64,000 nt of DNA, from the NCBI GenBank assembly GCA_963422465.1, contig OY730172.1, forward strand, positions 1,364,001 to 1,428,000. Direction: 5' to 3'. The notes beneath the pieces are model-generated. The model saw only the letters and a program-made list of their open reading frames with translations. It did not search any database and was not told where the DNA came from. The DNA comes from Lichina pygmaea. Its lineage: Eukaryota > Ascomycota > Lichinomycetes > Lichinales > Lichinaceae. A program made the position numbers and the translations under genes. Shown in pieces: positions 10,523-22,779 of this stretch (its first letter is position 1; the number at the start of each line of letters is the position of its first letter).

Positions 10523-13500
10523 TCATTGCTTCCACTTGGCCAGTTGCGCCACGATGTTCTGCATGTTAGGCGTCGCCATGGTGGCCGCAGCTGGGTCGTG
10601 GTAGGCCTGCGGCTGGGCTTGATGGCCTGGTAGCTGAGACTGATGATGATGGTGGTGGTGGCCGTTGGTAGCCGCGACGGCGCCGCCGTTCGTCAGGAGC
10701 GAGGCGAGCGCAGGATTTGGAGCGAGCATAGCCGGGTTCGCGGCCAGAGCAGCGTAGAGATTGGCTTGCGGCGTCTGCACCTGCTGCCTCTGCGGGTACG
10801 CCATCGGTTGCTGGAGTTGCGACGCTACGCCTGCACCGGCGAGCAGGCTGGCCAGGTCGGCTGGCAGGGCGGAACCGGGCGCCGCTGGACGCTGGGAGAC
10901 CTGCGGTTGCTGAGGCGTCTGGTGGGGCTGCTGTTGCGGCTGCGGCAAGCTCCCCAGAAGCCGCTGGAGCGTCTGTGCATCCAGAGAAGCGAGCAGGTTC
11001 CCAAAGTTGGGCGTCCCTGCGCCGAACCCGGGCACGGCGGCGGCGGTCTGCTGCTGCGTATGTTGCACGGGAGGCGAGAACATGGCTCCGAGCTGGGCCG
11101 GGTGGAAGGCCTGAGCGGCGTACGGGTTTTGGGCCACGGCCGCGACGACGGCATGCTTCGCGCGAGCCACGAGCTCCACCGCCACCTTCGGATCCATGGG
11201 ATCGTACTCTGTTCGGGACGCCACGGTCAGGACCTCTTTCGAGCGGACCGTCACGCGAGCATCGAGACTTACCCTCGAACCGTACGCTGGCCTGTCCACG
11301 ACTCCGGTCGAAGATCTGCAGCGGGATCTTGACGCCCAGCTGCGCGATTCTCGCCACTGTCGACACCGCCAACACGCCTTCGGAGACGTGCCGGCCGACG
11401 ACAGCGCCGACGGGAATGCGAGGGTTGAGGACCGTGGCGTCGGTCCTCAGGCCCCTTTCCCGAAAGATCTTCTCCAGGTAGGAGATGAAGTTCCTAGCCT
11501 CGTCCGTCAGCATCATCGTCACGCCACGTACACGACGGCGAATGACGCAGACGCACCTGTCCACGTCGTCGTGGACGATCAACTGCAGGTCAGGAACATC
11601 TGCGGGGGCTCTCTTCGGCAACATCGGCTCGGCCTCCTCTGCAGCCCAGCGCGGGGGCGGGGTGCGGCTTCGATGCCGGTCTCCCCGCCGGTACGGGGAC
11701 CGAGACCGGAGTCGCCTGCCGCCCCCGTCGTAGCGGTCGTGACTGCGGTCACGCCCACGGCGGTGGTTGTTGTTGTCGTCGTCGCCACGGCGATGTCCAC
11801 GCGGAGAGGGCGAGCGCCCGGGACGGTAGTCATCTCGGCCACGCCTTTCACCATGCGCGCGATCACGTCTCCCTGAACGGTTGTCGATACCACGATCGAC
11901 CCGGTCTCGGTCTCGGTCTCGGTCTCGGCCTCCGCTGGAGGACTGGCCCTTTGGGGAGCCGGCTTTCCCGCCGCGAGAATGGTCCGGAGAGCGAGACCGG
12001 CGGCTGCCGCCGGACTTACCGACACCCTGATCGGCGTTTCGAGCGTTCCTCTGCGGTTTCGAGATTTCAAGGTCTGTCTCGGGGTCGCCGCATCAGCAAG
12101 CCGTGCGCTCGACTTCCGACAGGTGCCCCACTCACGCATCTTCCGGCTACGGAGGGGCTTCCCCTGTTCGGTCTCCAGGGCTCGGCGACAGACGTCGGCG
12201 TCCAGGAACTGCACGAAGCCGTACACCTGCTTGAGGGAGATCTGCGCAAGCGGGCCATACTTGTGGAAGACGCGGAAGAGGTCACGCTTGGAGACTCTCT
12301 CGGTGGGCAGGTTGCCTGAGGAATCGACGTGTCAGACTCCGAAGCCGCCGGAGGGGCCCCAAGGACGGAGCCGCGAGGCACCGTCGGTGGCTACTCGTGG
12401 GCGTCGCTCACCGATGAACAAGCGCGACTGCGCCGGGAATCTGTTCCATTGCCCATCGGCAACATGGTTCTTCTCCTCTTCGAGAAAGTCGTCGTACAGC
12501 TTCTCAAGCTCGGCCGGCCACGGGGCGTCGTCGTCGTTGGCGCCCGCCGAGTCCCTTCGACGGGCAGTTGCATCGGGCTTCTTTGCCTTCTGGGGGGTGG
12601 TCGGGACCGAGGCGCCTTGCTCCCGATGGGGTTGGGCCGTCTGCAACGTCGGCGGCGGCGGCGGCGGCGGCGGCGGAGGAAGGCCCGTCGCCGGCTGCGG
12701 CGTGGTTCCGGGCGCACCTGGGGCCGCTACACCGGGGGCGAGCGTCTGGGGCTGGACGAAGGCGGTCGCCTGGTCTGGACTAAACGCAGCAGCGGCAGCA
12801 TGAGCGGCGACTGATCCTGGTGCCACATCGTGCACCTGACGCGTCACGTCTCCGGGGCCTGGCTCGAGACTCGGAACGGCCAGTTCCTGCCTGGATGGGT
12901 TCGGGTCGGGGGTGGATCGAGACGGCAGTCCCGACGGGGCCGAGGTCGCCTCGGTCGATTCCAGGGCATCGGGGGAAGCGACGACCGAAACGTCGTTCGT
13001 GGCCGCGGTGAGACCTTGGGCTGGCGGCGCCGTCGCCGTCGGAGGCGACAGGTTATCGAGGAGCGCCTGGATGTTGACCTCTTCGCAGATGGCACTCCCG
13101 GATTCTCCACGGGCTATCTGGACGTGGCCGGTCCAGGCATCTTCGCCGGAGGCAACGGCGAGGGGGGCAGCCACGTCGACGGCAGCGAAGTCGGGCACCG
13201 GCGCCGGTGCGAGAGTCTCGAGAGCAGCGCCGATGACCGCCGCCTGAGACGGAGGCGGCGGCTCCATGGACGTGACGGGCAGACTATGAGCTTCAGCGGC
13301 GAGCGGGCGGGGATCATTAGCAGCAGCAGCAGAGGTCACGGCGGCGCTACCGGCGGCGGCATCGTCAGGATCCCAAGTGTCATCGTCGTCGAGAGACATG
13401 GCATTGTCGTCGTTCGCCTCCGCGTCGGTCTGGTTGACCTCTGGCTCGAAATCACGACCGAGGTACATGCCATTCTCGGCCGCGGCGGTGAAAAAGGCCG

Positions 13501-13759
13501 ACGGCGACGTCTCCAGCAGGGTGGCGCTGAGATCCCAGTTGTTTTCCGAGCTACTGGCCATCGGCGGCGAGAGCTTGTCGGGCTCGAGGTGCGCCGACGT
13601 CTCGTTGAAGGCCGGATCGATCTGCTTCTCGAGCACGGGGATGTTGGACGGCTCCGAGACGTGGACAGGCCGCGGCGAGACGGGCGTCAGGGTCTTGCCA
13701 CGGTACTCAGGCACATCACCGGGAGCTGGGGCGGCCATGTCCTCAGGGGAGGCCGACAT
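10523..13759 (-). CDS. NAB3: Nab3-like RRM RNA-binding protein
   Basis: Minus-strand exons 12412-13759, 12136-12315, 11557-12073, 11273-11493 and 10523-11208 join in frame to 983 residues. The order is: a long acidic, Ala/Pro-rich N-terminus (about 450 residues); one RRM (RNP2 RLFIGNLPTE and RNP1-like YGFVQFLDA, about 440-510); an RNP-flanking motif KPQRNARN; an Arg/Asp/Ser-rich tract with RDRDRDRD; a conserved folded region (LQLIVHDDVDRNFISYLEK through IPLQIFDR) typical of fungal Nab3-type proteins; and a Gln/Pro-rich tail with a His6 run. In yeast, Nab3 works with Nrd1 to terminate short non-coding Pol II transcripts and feed them to the exosome; transferring that role here is inference. 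Introns are 96, 62, 63 and 64 bp. The start was set at the ATG at 13759; the longer frame upstream begins with GTG. Confidence 0.82.
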
Positions 13760-14776
13760 CTCGGCGCACGACGACGGTGTGGTCACCGTCGCCGCCTGAT
13801 GTCGTGGACGGACGAACGGACGGATGGATGGATGGCCGAAGAGAAGTTTGTATCAACGAATCTCAACTCCAAGGCCTTTCCGGGTTGAGTTTACGTGCGG
13901 GTGGCAACTCGAGAGACGAGACGAGATGAGACGGATTCAAAGCCGAGGAGCACCAGACGAATGGTGATGGTTGGCGGCCGAATGCTCCGGTGGGTGGAGA
14001 ATTGAACTGGCCAGATGGATGGATGGACGAGAGATAGAAGTTGGAAGATGTGGGAGGTTGGGGGATGGCCTCTTATAGTGGTAGCAGCAGCAGTAGCAGC
14101 AGCAGCGGCGGCGGTGGTGGCAGCGGCGGGCAGACGGCGTTTGTCCTGGCAGTACTTTCAGACGCGTCTATCACGCTGGAAATCTCGGATCAATCAATCG
14201 ATGGATCATGCGCTCGGTCAGATCAGGAACGACAGCAGCAGCAGCAGCAGCAGCGAGTATGATTGGAAGCACGAGGCAACGGATTCGATAGCTCTTTCAC
14301 TTGAGAACAACTTGTACGTAGACTTGCACAATACTACAGCATTGTGGAAGGGTCCTTGCCCCCGGAAACATCGTCAGGAGGAGAGACAGTCCCGCCCAGA
14401 GGCCGGCGGGAATAAGTTCGACGAAGATTTTTTGTGTCCCGATGACGACGGTGATCCAGGAGGGAATTGACTCCACGTATAACCCGGGTAAAAGATGTTC
14501 CGCTCCGAACACTACGTCACGTGCGAGCTGGTGTGAGAGACACCGCTTACTAAGTGATGAGGTAATGAGTGCAGTCACGGCTCCGACACAGATGTACTTA
14601 CGGTACTCCGTACATACGTACCTGCTGGTGCTGCGTACAAGTCCTCGTGATACTTGTAGCTCGCTGGCGTGGTTACCACCACCAGTACGTAACGTAGGTA
14701 TCAGCACGACCGAGGCGACCGAGGCTGCCTACGAGAACTCGTAGAAAGCATCGCGTACTGTACCGGTAGTCGAGGA
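13760..14776. promoter_or_regulatory. Divergent intergenic region, NAB3-like / release-factor-like gene
   Basis: About 1 kb between two divergently transcribed genes, so it should hold both promoters. It contains GGATGGATGG repeats near 13815-14030, an AGC/CAG trinucleotide run at 14080-14125 that opens a poly-Ser/Gly frame, a second CAG run near 14230-14255, and GTAC/ACGT palindromes near 14590-14640. I see no supported gene. Confidence 0.5.
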
Positions 14777-15513
14777 ATGCTGGCTTTCCTGCGGGTCGGA
14801 GCTCGGCGTCCAGCGGTCCCCCTTATCGATACACAAGCCCTCTTGAGCTGCTGCAGAAAGAGCCTCTCAGGCCAAGCCGATGCCCTTCCCCCGGACGAGC
14901 GCGCTCTGCGTGCTGCTCGGGAGTGGCTCACCTCCTTCAAGCTCGAGTCCATTCCCCGGAACGAGTGCATCGTCACCTACAGCAGATCGTCTGGACCGGG
15001 CGGGCAGAACGTGAACAAGTGAGGAGGCACAGACGGCACCCTTGATCGTTCGTGCTGTCGTTCTCTCTGACTCAAGAGACCACAGGGTCAACTCCAAGGC
15101 GACTCTCCGCCTGCCGTGCCCTCTCCTGTTCTCGTTCATTCCCGAACTGCTGCAGGCGAGAGTGCGAGGATCACGCTTCTATGCTGCCAAGTCCCATAGC
15201 GTCGTCGTCCAGTCTGACGGGTCAAGAAGCCAACGTGACAACGTCGAGGAGTGCATGAGGAAGCTCTACGACATGATCGTCGAGGCCGGAAGGGCGGCTA
15301 TCCCGGGAGTCGCGTCACAGGGCCAGAAGAAGCGCGTAGAGGAGCTGTACGTCGACCCCGAGAACACCCCGTAAGGCCATCTTGCTGATCGTCGCGGTCT
15401 CGTGCTTTGAGCTGTGCAGCCGGCGGAGGGATACGGAGAGTCGATTGAGGGCAAAGAGAGAGCAGAGCAAGAAGAAGGCTAGCCGGAGAAGCCGGTCGAG
15501 TTCGGGCTACTAG
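14777..15513 (+). CDS. Class I release-factor-like peptidyl-tRNA hydrolase (ICT1/Pth4 type)
   Basis: Exons 14777-15018, 15086-15370 and 15420-15513 join in frame to 206 residues. It carries only the catalytic domain of class I peptide-chain release factors. The GGQ loop lies in SSGPGGQNVNK, with the last Lys codon split by the first intron, followed by VNSKATLRL and the basic C-terminal tail RRRDTESRLRAKREQSKKK that binds the ribosome. It lacks the codon-recognition domains of true RF1/RF2, as do mitochondrial ICT1 (MRPL58) and yeast Pth4, which rescue stalled mitochondrial ribosomes by hydrolysing peptidyl-tRNA. The Arg-rich, acid-free first 12 residues fit a mitochondrial presequence. ICT1 is the closest match by the block CRSSGPGGQNVNKVNSK-like sequence; C12orf65-type is the alternative. 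It is tail-to-tail with UTP6, only 73 bp apart. Confidence 0.9.
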
Positions 15514-15586
15514 CTGGCCATCGCCTGACCTCAACGGCTACATGGCAGCGGCTGGACGCTCGAGCTCTGCCCGGACGGCCAAGTTG

Positions 15587-16969
15587 CTATCGAGGAACAG
15601 CCTCGACCCGCAACAGTCCCGCCTCCTCGGAATATCCTGCGTTTAGGATGCTTCCGCGAATCTGCTCCACGTCCTTTGCGTCGAGCGTGCCGCTCTCTGC
15701 TAGCGCTTCGTTCAGCCGGTCACAGGTTTTCCGCAGCATGAGAACAAGGGCGCCCTCGACGGCCGGGTCGAGCTCCTCGGCGGTCAGGGTCGACAGCAGC
15801 CACCAGATCGCTACCTTGCAGAGACGGGCCGTATCGGACGTCTGGTCCATGAAGGCCTTTAGCCTTTCGAACGACGTCCTCAGTGCCGACGGGAAGACTG
15901 CCGAGTTCACGTCGACGCCCAGCACCGGCTGTCGGAAGTAGCAACTGCCGTAAGTCACGCTTGTGGGTGCGATCGCCCGCACGTGCTCGAGGGCGTGCTC
16001 GAGCAGGCTTCGAGCGCATGTCAGGCCGACGAAGTCTTCGAACAGGTCGAAGAACCTCCTTGCGAGCGCCTCATCGCCTGGGAACTCCTTCATCGCCGCG
16101 TCCAATATCGCGCGCGGCACAGCGCCGGCAAGCGCTGGCGAGGTCTTCAGGTTCCTCGAGACGGTTATCTCGCCGGTACCTTTCTGCGCGGGGCTCGGGA
16201 TGAGTTCCCCGTCCGTGACGGTCGGCAGAGCAATCACGTCCGCATCAGGGTCGTCTTCGGTGGGGGCTGCTTGCCGCGTCGGTCCGTCGTCGACGCCGAG
16301 GATGCGGCGACGTCCTTCGATCTTCCCGATGTAGATCAACTCCAGCTTGGCATACTCAAGCCACATGTCTTTCGACCCCTTGCAGAACCTCAACCCCCGC
16401 TGTAGATATGTCCTGGCGCCGATCATGTCGGCCTGCACGTCCACCGCATACTGGGCCGCGTAGACCCAAAGATCGGGCTTCGTCGGGTGCAGCCTCAGGA
16501 GGTCCGTCAGGACGAGTAGGAACTTCCGATTCGACTTCTGCGTCCGCGCGTACTCGGCGTACTGCATCCACAGGCCGATGTCGCCGTTGAACCTTCTCGT
16601 CGCTCGGTCCAAGATGGCGAAGATGCGACGGCTGCCGACGTACGTCTTGACCCTGACGCCCAGCCGCCCGACGCGCTTGCGCCGTAGAGACTCCAGGTTC
16701 ATCTCGTACTCGGCGTACTGGGCATAGTCCGACGGACGGCATCCCCGGGCACTGAGCCTGTGCTCGAAGTCGGCCCGTTTCTTGACTATCGCCGAGACTT
16801 CGTCCTGTTCAAAGAGTCAACATGGCAGGTGCCGGTACGGTGGGCACACACCCACAGACGTCGATGAACCGTCGCTGACCTTGGTGAAGATGCCCTTGCG
16901 TTCGAGCTCGTGTAGCTCCGGCACGGACTGCTCGAGGTAGAAGCGTGCTCTGTCGCTTGCCCCCGCCAT
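15587..16969 (-). CDS. UTP6: U3 snoRNP component Utp6 (HAT repeat protein)
   Basis: Minus-strand exons 16880-16969 and 15587-16804 join in frame to 435 residues, essentially the length of yeast Utp6 (440). Utp6 is part of the UTP-B module of the small-subunit processome, which assembles on the nascent pre-rRNA in the nucleolus for 18S maturation. What is seen: the family N-terminus ARFYLEQSVPELHELERKG before the intron, the block VKKRADFEHRLSARG and YAEYEMNLESLRRKR after it, then half-a-TPR (HAT) repeats marked by W..YAEYAR, LWVYAAQYAV and MWLEYAKLEL, and an alpha-helical C-terminal half. The single intron is 75 bp. It starts 290 bp from CWH43 on the opposite strand. Confidence 0.94.
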
Positions 16970-17259
16970 GGCTCGCTCGCCGTCGTCCCCGTCAATCCGT
17001 CCCCACCAAAAGAACGACTGCGGATGGTGGCAGTAGGCGCGAAGTCGAAGCGGGATCGGAAGATAGATGATGCGTTCTCCGAGCGGAGACTTTGGTTTTT
17101 CCGCTTTCCGACCCCGACCCGAGACCTCTACGCGGCAGGCAGGAAACGCGAGAACGGAACGCAGACCGGCCGTCGACGTGGAAAGGAAAGGAAAGGATTT
17201 TCGAGCCTTGTCAACGTCTTGTGTCGAGGCCCCCTCCTGACCTCCAGCTCTCTAACGAT
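16970..17259. promoter_or_regulatory. Shared divergent promoter UTP6 / CWH43
   Basis: Only 290 bp separate the start codons of UTP6 (minus) and CWH43 (plus), so both core promoters must lie here or overlap the 5' leaders. No TATA-like box or specific operator could be assigned by eye. Confidence 0.6.
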
Positions 17260-20200
17260 ATGGCGCCAAAGCACAAGGATGGCGATGTGATCGTCTCGGT
17301 GAGTTTGTTGTTCTGCCCCGGTGGGATTGATTGGCAACGCGGCGCTAATGAGCCCTGCAGTTCTCTGGCAAATGGGTCGCGTGGGCCCATACCGTCGTGG
17401 CTTACTGTGCGTCTCCGAGCGAGTCTTGCTCTCCGAAGTCGGTGCTGACGACTGCTAGCTGCCTTTCTCGGAGCGCTCTTTGTTGGGGTGTAGGAAACCC
17501 ACATGGACAGCAGGCTCGAGTCAGACGCTCACGGGTTCCAGGAAGCTGCACTACTATAAGATTGTCGAGAACGAGCACTATGTGAGCGAAGAGCATTGGA
17601 CATGTCTGCATATACTACCGACTGACAGTACATGTTGAAGGGCTACCCTCAAGAGTGGTTCCCCTCGGTGTCCGCGACCATCGGTGACCGGTACCCCGAG
17701 CGATCGGTGTTCCAGCTCTTCATCGCCATCACGTCCGGTAGGCTCAGAGCTTCGCATCTGGACCATGCCCTCGGAAATACTTACCGGTCGCAGGTCCGAG
17801 GTTCGCTCTGGTATTCTTCTATTACCTTCTGACAAGACGCCCAAACTCGCTACTTCCGCAGCTCGTTGCTGGCACGGGCCTCTTCCGGAGCCTCACTTGC
17901 GGAGGCTGGACCTACGTGACTTCAACGGACGACCATGGCTGGCACGACATCTTCATGGTCTCGTACCTTGCGGCCACCCTTCCGTGGATGCTGGGTTGCT
18001 TCGCCCTGAGCCCTCCGCACCCCCGCGCCATCAAGTACCGAAAGGTCCTCGCTGGGCTCTTTGTTGGCACGCTGGTTCCCTTGATGTACTTTTTCATCCA
18101 GCACAAAGTGCATAAAGTGGCTGGCGGTATTTATCCCTGGACGGGGCGATGTATCGACGATGCAATTCCGCTAACAATCGACCAGCCTACACCATCTATG
18201 CCTTCTTTGAGTGGGCCCTCATCCTGTTCGACGTTGGGTTCGACGCCGTCACAGCTCTGGATTTCGAAGGGCTTGAGCTGGTCGTCAAAGACATCAAAGG
18301 CACCAGTCGCCGGTACGTGCAATGGCTTCCGAGATGACAGGTGAATCTTCGCCGTTGTGCGTTTCGTCGGGCAAGCAGTTGCTGAGACTGGGCATGTGTG
18401 CGACAGCGAGGCGCTGGCTATCGATCGCGTGCTTGACAAGGAGTAGGTGGTTAGCTTCCTTGCCTTCCCCAGAACATGGCGCTGAGGCTGCAGCAGGAAG
18501 GACAAGGCGCTGGGCCGGACGTTTGGACGGGACTTCTCGTGGGACGAGGCCGTAGACTCGGCCGCGGATGTGTACAACGGTGTGAGTGCAGACTGTGCCA
18601 TCTCTGCCGAGGTAGACTCGCTGAACGGGCACGCAGTACGTTTTTTGGTCCATCTTGACTTCGCTCGGTCTAAGCGTCTGGTGTAAGGAAATTCAACCTT
18701 TGGGGTCGCGTCTCTTACTGATGCGCGCTAGATTTCCCCCTTTGGAACATGGGTTTATCTGGCTACGAAGTGTTGATCATGAGCTCGATTTCGCCGTTCT
18801 TTCTTCAGATTTCCGAGGTGCGCTCTTTGGCCGTCAAGAATCAGCGAGCGGTGTATCTCCTCTCGTTGACGGGCTTTCTTGCGTATTTGATTCCTTCCCC
18901 CTCGCTCCGCTTGTTCACCGTTGGCTTTGCCGTGTTCATGTCCTGCATCTCCTGGGTGTCCACGTGGCATGCCGACCAAGCCGAACCGGCCCAGCTCGAG
19001 GCGAGGATATGCGCTTGGAGCGTCGGCTTGATACTCTCGAGCATCTCCAAGTTTGCGTTCTGGACCAACAACCCCGTGTGGCCGATCATGCACAGCGCCA
19101 ACGGCGGATGGAACAAGCTCGGCTTCGTCTTGGCTGTTCTTGCGGTCGTCCGCACGACGAGAAGGAAGCGACAGGGCGTTCCGAGCGCATCGGCTGATCG
19201 GAAGCACGCATCGCCTGGGCTTGCCGCCATGGGCCTTGGAGGCCTGTTCTTCGGTCTGCACTCTCTGCTGTCCGATTCGAGCACGATGATTCTGTGGACA
19301 TGGGAAGGCTACCCCGTCCGAGGCCCCCTGGCAGCTCCGCATGGTGCGTATACCATCATCAGCATGGCCGTTGGCCTCGCTGCCGGCCTGTTCTATCCAG
19401 ATCTTGCGGGCTCTTGGACGTCTTACGGCGGGGCCTGCGTCGGCGCCGCCATACTCACGACCAAGGCGAACTGGCTCGGATACTACGGCGGTGCCGTTCT
19501 CGCAGCGTACCTCATGGCGATCACCCCTACCTTGATCGGCGGAGCTGTTCGTCACGGAGGACCGTGGGTGTTCGGAGTCGGCTTTCTCGTCTACAACATC
19601 ATGGTCCTGGCTCACGTGTGGGTCGTGGCGTATGCCTTTGTGCCGGGTGGGCCCCTCATGCGAGAGCACACGGACTGGGTCATGGCGGCCATGATGCTGC
19701 TCGTTGGAGCTGGGGTATTCTCCGCCTCGAGCTTGTCGGCCCCGTCGTCAAAACCGCGCTCGAAGAAGGCCTTTGCCCCCAAGCGCAAGTACAGGTCCTA
19801 CTACCTCTACGTCTTGGCGTCGCTTCAGCTGCTCGCCGCATCCATCGCATACTTGCGATTCCCCGCTTACAACTACAAGCCGTACCATCCGGATGAGAAG
19901 CTGTTCACCGTCGGCATCTGGACCGTTCACTTCTCCCTGGACAACGATATGTGGTCGTCTGAGCGACGGATGCGTGATGTCATCAAGGAGCTCGAGATCG
20001 ACGTCATGGGTCTCCTCGAGTCGGACCTGCAACGGATCATCATGGGCATGCGTGACACGACGCAGTTCTTGGCCGAGGACCTGGGCATGTACGTCGACTA
20101 CGGTCCCGGGCCGAACAAGCATACGTGGGGTGCTGCGCTGCTGTCGAAGTTCCCCATCCTCAATTCAACCCATCACCTGCTCCCTTCACCGGTCGGCGAG

Positions 20201-20812
20201 CTCGCTCCAGCGATTCACGCCACCCTCGATGTCTACGGCGAGGAGGTCGACGTGGTGGTCTTCCACTCCGGCCAGGAGGAAGATCCCGAAGATCGACGCC
20301 TGCAGAGCGAGTATCTCGCGAAGCTGATGCGCGCGTCCCCTCGACCGTTGGTTCTGCTGAGCTACCTCGTCACGAAGCCGAAGGAAGGCAACTACAACAC
20401 GTACGTGGGCGAGAAGAGCGGCATGCGGGACATCGACCCCAGCGACTGGGACCGGTGGTGCCAGTACATCCTGTACAAGGGGCTCAGGCGAGCTGGCTAT
20501 GCCCGAGTCAGCCGGTCGACCATCACGGACACTGAAATTCAGGTGAGCTGTGGCGAAGGGGGGACGTGGTGGTACAGCCTGCTGATATACGTTGTGAATC
20601 CCAGGTGGGCAAGTTCATCGTCGGTCAGCCTGCAGGCTCGGACGAGATCATCAAGGAAGACCAAGTTCCGGCCGGGCAACGCTTCCCGGAGCTGTTCAAA
20701 GGCCTGGGGATTCGCGGTCATCAATACCATGTGTTCAACGAACCACGGTGAATACTTCTCCAACCCTTGAAGTAGATGGGCACTAATGCAGATCTTCAGA
20801 TACTATGCATGA
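17260..20812 (+). CDS. CWH43: Cwh43, GPI-lipid remodelling protein (ceramide exchange)
   Basis: Thirteen exons: 17260-17298, 17361-17406, 17459-17487, 17546-17581, 17629-17737, 17794-18126, 18186-18312, 18407-18442, 18497-18581, 18637-18682, 18732-20542, 20605-20747 and 20800-20812. They join in frame to 950 residues; yeast Cwh43 has 953. Cwh43 is a multi-pass ER membrane protein that replaces diacylglycerol on GPI anchors with ceramide. The N-terminal third is the PGAP2/FRAG1-like membrane domain ([39 protein letters not shown]). The middle is a second multi-pass block beginning [10 protein letters not shown]. The C-terminal part is an endonuclease/phosphatase-fold-like lumenal domain ([23 protein letters not shown]) ending in NEPRYYA. 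Exons 4 and 8 are 36 bp and exon 13 only 13 bp; each was kept because it restores family sequence. This intron density is high for an ascomycete. Confidence 0.95.
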
Positions 20813-21254
20813 CCGTCTTCTCGCGGTGCCATTGCTGTTGTGGATGGGGGGGGGGGGGGGGGGGGGCAGGTCTGGTATCGCGGGTTCCAAAGCAGTATAT
20901 CTATGTACAATACAATATCCACAGGTCTCCTGCAGTTCTGTAGCATGCTTCCCTGCTGGTCTGGTCTCCTGGGACCGCAACGGCACCACGTTGCTGATGT
21001 TATCATCGTGACCTCTCGTGCCGCTACAGGATCAAAGTTTCATGCGTACGGTACGGGTGGCCATTGCTCGCCAAATTTAGGGCCAAACCCCCATCAAGCT
21101 TTATCGTACCCCACAGTGCCCACCACGCCCACTTCGTCAGTCCAAACTCGGCGGGCGTTCGATCCTTGAAGAGTCGGACCCCAATCCTATCCATCCATTT
21201 TGCACAATCCGGCGGGTAGACATACATCTCCTAAGCGCATCTCCTCTCCTCAAG
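20813..21254. other. Spacer CWH43-SEC14 with poly(G) run
   Basis: This 442 bp holds a 21 bp poly(G) tract (20846-20866) right after the CWH43 stop and presumably the SEC14 promoter. I see no gene here. Confidence 0.6.
20846..20866. repeat. Poly(G) tract, 21 bp
   Basis: Uninterrupted run of G about 35 bp after the CWH43 stop codon, in its 3' untranslated region. Confidence 0.9.
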
Positions 21255-22514
21255 ATGGTGACGACGGAGAACCCTAAAGCGGAGAAGGCAGCCATAGAAC
21301 TCCATCCGAAGTACGATCATTACGACTACCCCATAACCAGCCCGGAAAAGAAGAGCGGCCATGCCGGCCACACGACGAAGGAGCAGGATGCGCAGGTGCA
21401 CCAGCTGCGGGTCGTGCTCGAGCAGCTGGACTACAAAGACCGGCTGGACACGTTGACGCTGGTGCGTGGCTCGGAAGGCAGCGCTCCTCCAGGAGAAGCC
21501 AACGACGCTGGAGATCAATTCCAGGATGAAGCTGACGGGCCGGCTTAGTTGCGGTTCTTGAGGGCACGCAAGTTCAATGTCGAGCTGGCCAAGCAGATGT
21601 GAGGAGCGCGATCGGTGTCGTGTCCATACGGGTTCATACGCTGACGCTGGCACGCTCCAGGTACGTCGACTGCGAGAAATGGCGAAAGGAGTTTGGAGTG
21701 GACTATCTCGTCCGGAACTTCAGCTACGAGGAGAAGCCACTGGTCTCTCACTACTACCCTCAGTACTACCACAAGACGGACAAGGTGAGCTGTCTCTGTG
21801 GGTGCCAGGCACGCAAGGCCGAGGACTGATGTCAACCGCTTCGTACAGCTAGGACGGCCGGTCTACATCGAGCAGCTCGGCAAGATAGACCTGGCAGCCA
21901 TGTACAAGATCACCACGGCCGAGAAGATGCTCCAGAACCTCGTGGTCGAGTACGAGCGGTTCGCGGATCCACGTCTACCGGCCTGTTCGCGCAAGGCCGG
22001 ACGGCTGCTCGAGACGTCGTGCACGATCATGGACCTGAAAGGCGTCGGGCTCTCGAACATGAACTCGGTGTACGGATACGTCAAGCAGGCATCGGTCATA
22101 TCGCAGAACTACTATCCGGAGCGGTTGGGCAAGCTGTACCTGATCAACGCGCCGTGGGGGTTCTCGTCCATCTTCTCGATCGTCAAGGGCTTCCTGGACC
22201 CGGTGACGGTCGAGAAGATCAGCATCCTCGGATCGGGCTACCAGACGGAGCTCCTCAAGCAGATTCCGTCGGAGAATCTGCCCAAGCAGTTTGGCGGCGT
22301 GTGCGAATGCAAGGGCGGCTGCGGCATGACCGATCCCGGTCCGTGGCAGGATCCGGAGTGGGCAAGGCCACCGAGGTGGGCCGAGAAGAAGGAAGCCACA
22401 AAGACCACGGACGGCGCGGCCGGCAAGGAGTCCGGACAGGGGAACAAGGCGCGACAACCGACGCAGACCACGCCAGCCGACCCCAAGCCATCAACCGCGC
22501 CCACCGCTACGACA

Positions 22515-22548
<34 letters not shown>

Positions 22549-22685
22549 CAGGTGTAGGAAGGACAACTGTATCGATCGACGGCGGCGCGTCGGGCGACGC
22601 ATCCGATCTCGCGACGCAGAGCACGAACAAGGACGCACCGCCGGCTCCGCAACCGGGTGCAACACCGGCCCCAGCGACGGCGTGA
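21255..22685 (+). CDS. SEC14: Sec14 phosphatidylinositol/phosphatidylcholine transfer protein
   Basis: Exons 21255-21461, 21549-21598, 21661-21784 and 21849-22685 join in frame to 405 residues. Sec14 exchanges PI and PC between membranes and keeps the Golgi lipid balance needed for secretory vesicle formation. What is seen: the CRAL-TRIO N-domain ([17 protein letters not shown]), then the lipid-binding domain with [69 protein letters not shown] and the end block [13 protein letters not shown]. Introns are 87, 62 and 64 bp. The conserved core ends near residue 300. It is followed by a roughly 100-residue low-complexity tail, rich in Thr, Ala, Pro and Lys, with a ten-threonine run from an (ACG)n repeat. 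That tail is absent from yeast Sec14 and is probably disordered. Confidence 0.96.
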
Positions 22686-22779
22686 CGGGGCGGGGCCGCG
22701 AACGAGGCACGACAAGGTAGTAGACAAGGCATCAAATGAGATTTGCTTCACGGGTGCGACGTTGATGGGTTCGCTCTCG

